A stretch of 48,030 nt of DNA from NCBI GenBank assembly GCA_013152535.1, contig JAADGE010000045.1, forward strand, positions 1 through 48,030, in the 5' to 3' direction. Positions 44,683-48,030 of the stretch are shown one piece after another (the stretch's first letter is position 1; each line of letters starts with the position of its first letter). The position numbers were made by a program, and so were the translations under genes. The notes under the pieces are model-generated. The model did no database searches, was not told the origin of the DNA, and saw nothing but the letters and a program-made list of their open reading frames with translations. The DNA comes from Chlorobiota bacterium. Lineage in GTDB: Bacteria; Bacteroidota; Bacteroidia; Bacteroidales; JAADGE01.

Positions 44683-46257
44683 ATGATTTTTAGAAATAAA
44701 GAATACGACTACATAATAATCGGTTCCGGTTTCGGAGGCTCCGTTTCAGCATTACGACTTTCGGAAAAAGGCTATAAAGTATTGGTAATTGAAAAGGGGA
44801 AATGGTTTAAAGACAAAGATTTTCCGAAAACAAATTGGAATTTAAGAAAATGGCTGTGGATGCCGACATTCGGACTGTTCGGTATTCAAAAAATAAGTTT
44901 TCTGAGGCATATCTCAGCAATGAGCGGTGTGGGTGTCGGCGGCGGTTCATTGGTGTATGCCAACACTTTACCGAAGCCGAAAACACCATTTTTTCAACAC
45001 GGTTCGTGGGCAAAGCTTGCTGATTGGGAACAAGAACTGGAACCTTTTTATCAAACTGCCCGGAAAATGCTCGGAGCAACCGTTAATCCTTTTTTGGGTG
45101 AAAGCGATAAAGCATTCCGGCAACTTGCAAAAGATATGGGAAAAGAAGATAAATTCAGACCCGTTAAAGTTGCAGTTTATTTCGGTGAAAACGATGTTAC
45201 GGTTGAAGACCCTTACTTCGGAGGCAAAGGACCTTCCAGAACAGGATGTATTCAATGCGGTTCGTGTATGACCGGTTGCAGGCATAATGCAAAAAACACT
45301 TTGGATAAAAACTATTTACTTCTGGCACAACAACTCGGTGCCGAAATTATTGCAGAAAATGAAGTAACGGATATCATTCCGCTTGACGGAAAAACCGGTG
45401 CAACAGGTTATGAAATTGTTTTCAGACAATCAACGAAATTGTTCAAGAAAACACAAAGTGTAAAAGCAAAAGGTGTTATTTTGTCAGGCGGCGTACTCGG
45501 GACTGTTCCGCTTTTACTGAAACAAAAAAAGAGAAACCTGCCGAATTTGAGCGACAGAGTCGGAAATAATATCCGAACAAATAACGAAGCATTAATACTT
45601 ACGGTAAGTTCCGACAAAACAAAAAATATGTCGGAAGGAATTGCCATAGGTTCGATTATTGAACTTGACGAAAACAGCAATGCCGAACCCGTAAGATACG
45701 GCAAAGGTTCGGGATTTTGGCGACTTTTGGTTATGCCTATGGTAAGTGAGAAAAATTTCTTTTTGCGAATTTTGAAATTATTTACAATTCCGTTTACTGC
45801 TCCGCTAAAATGGCTTAAAATATTTTTTGCACCGGATTTCGGAAAACAAACTTCCGTAATTTTGTTTATGCAGCATATTAACAGCACATTAAAACTCCGT
45901 AAAAAACTTTTCGGAACAGGAACAAAAGTTGAAGAAGGCAGAAAACCTACGGCTTTTATTCCAGAAGCCCATAAATTTGCTCATAAATATGCCGAAATAA
46001 TTAACGGAAAACCTACGGTTATGTTTACGGAAACCATTACCGGAATTCCTTCAACAGCTCACATTTTAGGCGGTACCGTAATGGGCAAAAATAAAAAAGA
46101 AGGAGTTATTGACAAAAATAATAAAGTTTTCGGATACGAAAATATGTATGTATGCGACGGTTCGGCAATGTCAGCAAATCCGGGTGTAAATCCGTCATTG
46201 AGTATTACAGCTATCAGTGAGCGGGCGATGAGTTTTATTCCCCAAAAAAGTAATTAA
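44683..46257 (+). CDS. GMC-family FAD oxidoreductase with CxxCxxCxxxC cluster
   Basis: 524 residues. The FAD dinucleotide fold is at the N-terminus (YDYIIIGSGFGGSVSALRLS), SGVGVGGGSLVYAN follows, and the GMC C-terminal domain ends with NMYVCDGSAMSANPGVNPSLSI. Four cysteines, C189, C192, C195 and C199 (GCIQCGSCMTGCRHNAKNTL), have the spacing of a ferredoxin-type iron-sulfur cluster. Relatives act on alcohols or sterols, such as cholesterol oxidase; the substrate is not clear. There is no signal peptide, and a hydrophobic segment near 60-75 and 365-385 may touch the membrane. It stands alone. Confidence 0.88.
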   Translation: MIFRNKEYDYIIIGSGFGGSVSALRLSEKGYKVLVIEKGKWFKDKDFPKTNWNLRKWLWMPTFGLFGIQKISFLRHISAMSGVGVGGGSLVYANTLPKPKTPFFQHGSWAKLADWEQELEPFYQTARKMLGATVNPFLGESDKAFRQLAKDMGKEDKFRPVKVAVYFGENDVTVEDPYFGGKGPSRTGCIQCGSCMTGCRHNAKNTLDKNYLLLAQQLGAEIIAENEVTDIIPLDGKTGATGYEIVFRQSTKLFKKTQSVKAKGVILSGGVLGTVPLLLKQKKRNLPNLSDRVGNNIRTNNEALILTVSSDKTKNMSEGIAIGSIIELDENSNAEPVRYGKGSGFWRLLVMPMVSEKNFFLRILKLFTIPFTAPLKWLKIFFAPDFGKQTSVILFMQHINSTLKLRKKLFGTGTKVEEGRKPTAFIPEAHKFAHKYAEIINGKPTVMFTETITGIPSTAHILGGTVMGKNKKEGVIDKNNKVFGYENMYVCDGSAMSANPGVNPSLSITAISERAMSFIPQKSN

Positions 46258-46273
46258 AAAATATTTTAATTTA

Positions 46274-46375
46274 TTAATCATCTTCTAATCTTTTCAATAC
46301 AAAACTTTTATATGTTCTGCTGATTGGTATTTGAATTTTACCGATTTCAAGATATTCGTTTGTAAACGAACTTAT
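46274..46375 (-). pseudogene. relic of a LytTR regulator C-terminus
   Basis: On the minus strand, a frame bounded by stops at 46379-46381 and 46274-46276 encodes about 34 residues ending EIGKIQIPISRTYKSFVLKR plus LEDD, then stop. IPISRTYKxxVLxxL is the end of the LytTR DNA-binding domain. No start and no upstream domain remain; the next bases to the right belong to a channel-type gene relic on the other strand. It is therefore a broken 3' end. Confidence 0.6.
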
Positions 46376-46632
46376 TAATCAAAATGGAAACAAAAAAACG
46401 ATTGATTTAATTTCTTCGTTAGGATGGTTTACTTTGATTTGGGGAATTTTAGGACAAACTATCGGACTTATCGGAGCTTTTGACTCTATTCAAGCTACCG
46501 GAGATGTATCACCGGGAATATATGGCAGGCGGATTAAAAATTTCGTTACTGACAACTTTATTCGGGTCTGTTACTTTTTTAGTCGCTCGTTTAGGAATTA
46601 TTATTTTGGTTTGGCTGAAAAAGGAAAAATAA
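46338..46632 (+). pseudogene. frameshifted, truncated MotA/TolQ/ExbB-type proton channel relic
   Basis: Frame 1 encodes FVNELINQNGNKKT, DLISSLGWFTLIWGILGQ and GAFDSIQATGDVSPGI; the next frame from 46522 continues MAGGLKISLLTTLFGSVTFL and VARLGIIILVWLKKEK before TAA (46630-46632). Removing one T at 46521 restores a continuous typical MotA/TolQ/ExbB sequence. The N-terminus is missing: a TGA stands at 46332-46334. A terminator still follows. An assembly error cannot explain the lost 5' end, so this looks like a decayed gene. Confidence 0.75.
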
Positions 46633-46659
46633 CACAAATAAAAAAACTCATCTTTTAAG

Positions 46660-46695
46660 CATATTCCTTTGATAATTGAGGAATATGTTTTTTTT
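46660..46695 (+). terminator. intrinsic terminator after the channel relic
   Basis: A perfect 9-bp stem CATATTCCT / AGGAATATG (46660-46668 and 46679-46687), a 10-base loop and then a run of eight T. It is a classic Rho-independent terminator on the plus strand, 27 bases after the relic's stop codon, and so fits the original gene. Confidence 0.85.
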
Positions 46696-46733
46696 AATAA
46701 TCTTCATTTATTTTTTGATAAAACCTGTGAATA

Positions 46734-47612
46734 TTATTTGATTTCCTCTTTTTTATGTTTCCATCGTTTATGCGACCAAAGCCAATTTTCGGGTTTAGCC
46801 TTTATAATTTCTTCCAATTTTTTCATATAACGTTCGGTTATTTCACCGTCTTTTGTTTCTTGAGGTTTATCTTCAAAAATTGAAAGTTCAACTTCATAAT
46901 ATCCTCTTTTTATTCTTTGAACATCTCCGAAAATTAACGGGATATTAAATTTTTTCGCATACATTTCCGCACCGTGTAAGCAGGAAGTTTCTTGATTTAA
47001 AAAATTAACCCATTTTGCTCTTTTGATATTTGAAGGACTTTGGTCAGAAATCATAAAAAATACTGTCGGTTTCTCATACTTTTCTTCAAATGCTTTCTTC
47101 GTTTTTTTTATTGATACTAAATTCATTCCCCAATTTGCACGAGATTTTTTGACAAAGGCATCAATATATTTGTTAGACAGAGGTTTATACAAACCAATAC
47201 TCTTATGTTTAAACTGAAATCCGAAACTGATAACGCCCCATTCCCAATTCGTATAATGTGCAGCCAATCCGATAATACTTTGGTCGTTTTGCAAAAATTT
47301 ATCTAATATTTCAATATTTATAACAGGGTATCTTTTTTTCAGTGTTTTTTTACTCATAGAAAGCCCTTTGATACTCTCAAGAGTAATATCGCTTAAATTT
47401 TTATAAAAATCTTTTGCAATTTTCAATATTTCTTCATCTGTTTTATCCGGAAACGAATTCCTTAAATTTGTAAAAACAACATTTTTTCGATATCCGAAAA
47501 CATAAAAAAAGAAAAAATAAAGAATATCGGAATAAAAATATAACAACCAAAAAGGTATTAAAGAAAAAGTAAAAACTAAAATCCTGAAAAAGTAATAACT
47601 TATTTTTTGCAT
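46734..47612 (-). CDS. LpxL/HtrB-family lysophospholipid acyltransferase
   Basis: 292 residues with an N-terminal hydrophobic anchor (about 5-40) and the acyltransferase motif H119-Y-T-N-W-E124 (HxxxxE; family consensus HxxxxD/E), plus the later FMISDQSPSN and GAEMYAKKFNIPLIFG blocks. Such enzymes add secondary acyl chains to lipid A at the inner face of the inner membrane, in Bacteroidota often one acyl chain. The acceptor chain cannot be told. It is monocistronic as far as visible. Confidence 0.9.
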   Translation of the reverse strand: MQKISYYFFRILVFTFSLIPFWLLYFYSDILYFFFFYVFGYRKNVVFTNLRNSFPDKTDEEILKIAKDFYKNLSDITLESIKGLSMSKKTLKKRYPVINIEILDKFLQNDQSIIGLAAHYTNWEWGVISFGFQFKHKSIGLYKPLSNKYIDAFVKKSRANWGMNLVSIKKTKKAFEEKYEKPTVFFMISDQSPSNIKRAKWVNFLNQETSCLHGAEMYAKKFNIPLIFGDVQRIKRGYYEVELSIFEDKPQETKDGEITERYMKKLEEIIKAKPENWLWSHKRWKHKKEEIK

Positions 47613-47678
47613 AAAAATTAAATAAAAAACAAAGTTATAATAATAAATAATAAATGAAATTTGTATCGGAAAATTAAG

Positions 47679-47686
47679 TAAATTTG
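47679..47686 (+). promoter_or_regulatory. -7 element before the terminal secreted-protein gene
   Basis: TAAATTTG matches TAnnTTTG, 21 bases before the ATG at 47708. TTTG at 47660-47663 is 15 instead of 19 bases upstream, so only the -7 box is convincing. Confidence 0.4.
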
Positions 47687-47707
47687 TAAAAACAAAATTA
47701 ACAGACT

Positions 47708-48030
47708 ATGAAATCTTTTTTTCTTTTTATATTTGGACTGATATTGAGTTACAACTCTTTTTCTCAACAACAAATTCCTAACGGAAATTTTGAAAATTGG
47801 ACAAACGGAGAAGCAGACAATTGGAACTCTTTACCAATATACACGGCAGAACAAACAAGCGATATTGAACAAGGAAATTATGCAATTAAATTAGTAAGCC
47901 AATCTGTTCTCGGACAATTAATACCCGGACTGATAACATTAGGAACAATTGATCCGGACAATCAAACTTTAACCGGCGGTATTCCGTACACCGACCGACC
48001 CGACGGTATCCGTTTCTTTTTTAAATATTT
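47708..48030 (+). CDS. secreted protein, PCMD-like, cut by the window edge
   Basis: The first 107 codons of an open frame that runs off the window. A signal peptide (about 1-20, ending SFSQ) precedes QIPNGNFENWTNGEADNWNS, and GGIPYTDRPDGIRFFFKY is near the end. The NGxFExW start and the PYTxRPDG motif are typical of the N-terminal region of PCMD-type (putative carbohydrate metabolism) proteins of Bacteroidota, which often end with a T9SS sorting domain. Its C-terminus is not in the window, so neither secretion route nor total length can be stated. Confidence 0.75.
   Translation, partial: MKSFFLFIFGLILSYNSFSQQQIPNGNFENWTNGEADNWNSLPIYTAEQTSDIEQGNYAIKLVSQSVLGQLIPGLITLGTIDPDNQTLTGGIPYTDRPDGIRFFFKY

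Noticed and set aside
1-48030. tRNA, rRNA or known riboswitch
   Set aside because: I scanned the gene gaps for T-loop sequences, CCA ends and conserved riboswitch cores and saw none; tRNAscan-SE and Infernal would be decisive.

Overview
The window looks like a chromosomal segment of a free-living, AT-rich member of the Bacteroidota. Four things point there: a type IX secretion (T9SS) cargo protein with a C-terminal sorting domain, a PorV-like T9SS outer-membrane protein, promoters of the Bacteroidota form TTTG-N19-TAnnTTTG (perfect matches at 325-355 and 7909-7939), and Bacteroidota-style housekeeping genes (parE-parC, purD/purN/purF, sucC, clpB). I see no rRNA or tRNA gene, CRISPR array, insertion sequence or prophage.

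Region 1 (about 0.3-18.5 kb) is the signalling and accessory part. A perfect promoter precedes a small SiaC-type phosphoprotein, four consecutive bacteriohemerythrins with complete di-iron ligand sets, and a 1089-residue sensor phosphatase (signal peptide, TPRs, membrane helix, Cys/His-rich GAF, repeated coiled coil, SpoIIE/PP2C). After an oppositely oriented pair (unknown secreted protein, RluD-type pseudouridine synthase) come a TTG-start secreted protein, a secreted MORN-repeat caspase, a secreted papain-like peptidase, a protein fusing two SiaB-type kinase domains to a SiaC domain, a K+-channel-like protein with about 26 gapless 12-residue repeats, and polyphosphate kinase 1. The first operon therefore holds the phosphatase and a free substrate, and the second holds two kinases joined to a second substrate. 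Together they could form a complete Sia-type phosphorylation switch linked to di-iron O2/NO-type sensors and outputs at the membrane, in polyphosphate and in proteolysis. The co-occurrence and fusion are visible in the sequence; the circuit is inference.

Region 2 (18.5-31.4 kb) carries a small secreted unknown, an 800-bp gene-free AT-rich stretch with repeated TGTAAY words and a palindrome before an XRE regulator, tilS and aroK overlapping tail to tail, the T9SS cargo protein, topoisomerase IV (parE-parC), a serine hydrolase and a beta-carbonic anhydrase.

Region 3 (31.6-48.0 kb) carries clpB with an upstream palindrome, a divergent pair of an unrecognised lipoprotein and an XRE regulator, porV, sucC, a SpoU RNA methylase, a CrtC/AttH-like lipocalin protein, three purine genes, a GMC oxidoreductase with a four-cysteine cluster, two abutting gene relics (LytTR tail and frameshifted MotA/TolQ/ExbB-type channel), an LpxL-like acyltransferase and the start of a secreted protein cut by the window edge. 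Clear hairpin terminators follow clpB, sucC, the T9SS cargo gene and the channel relic.
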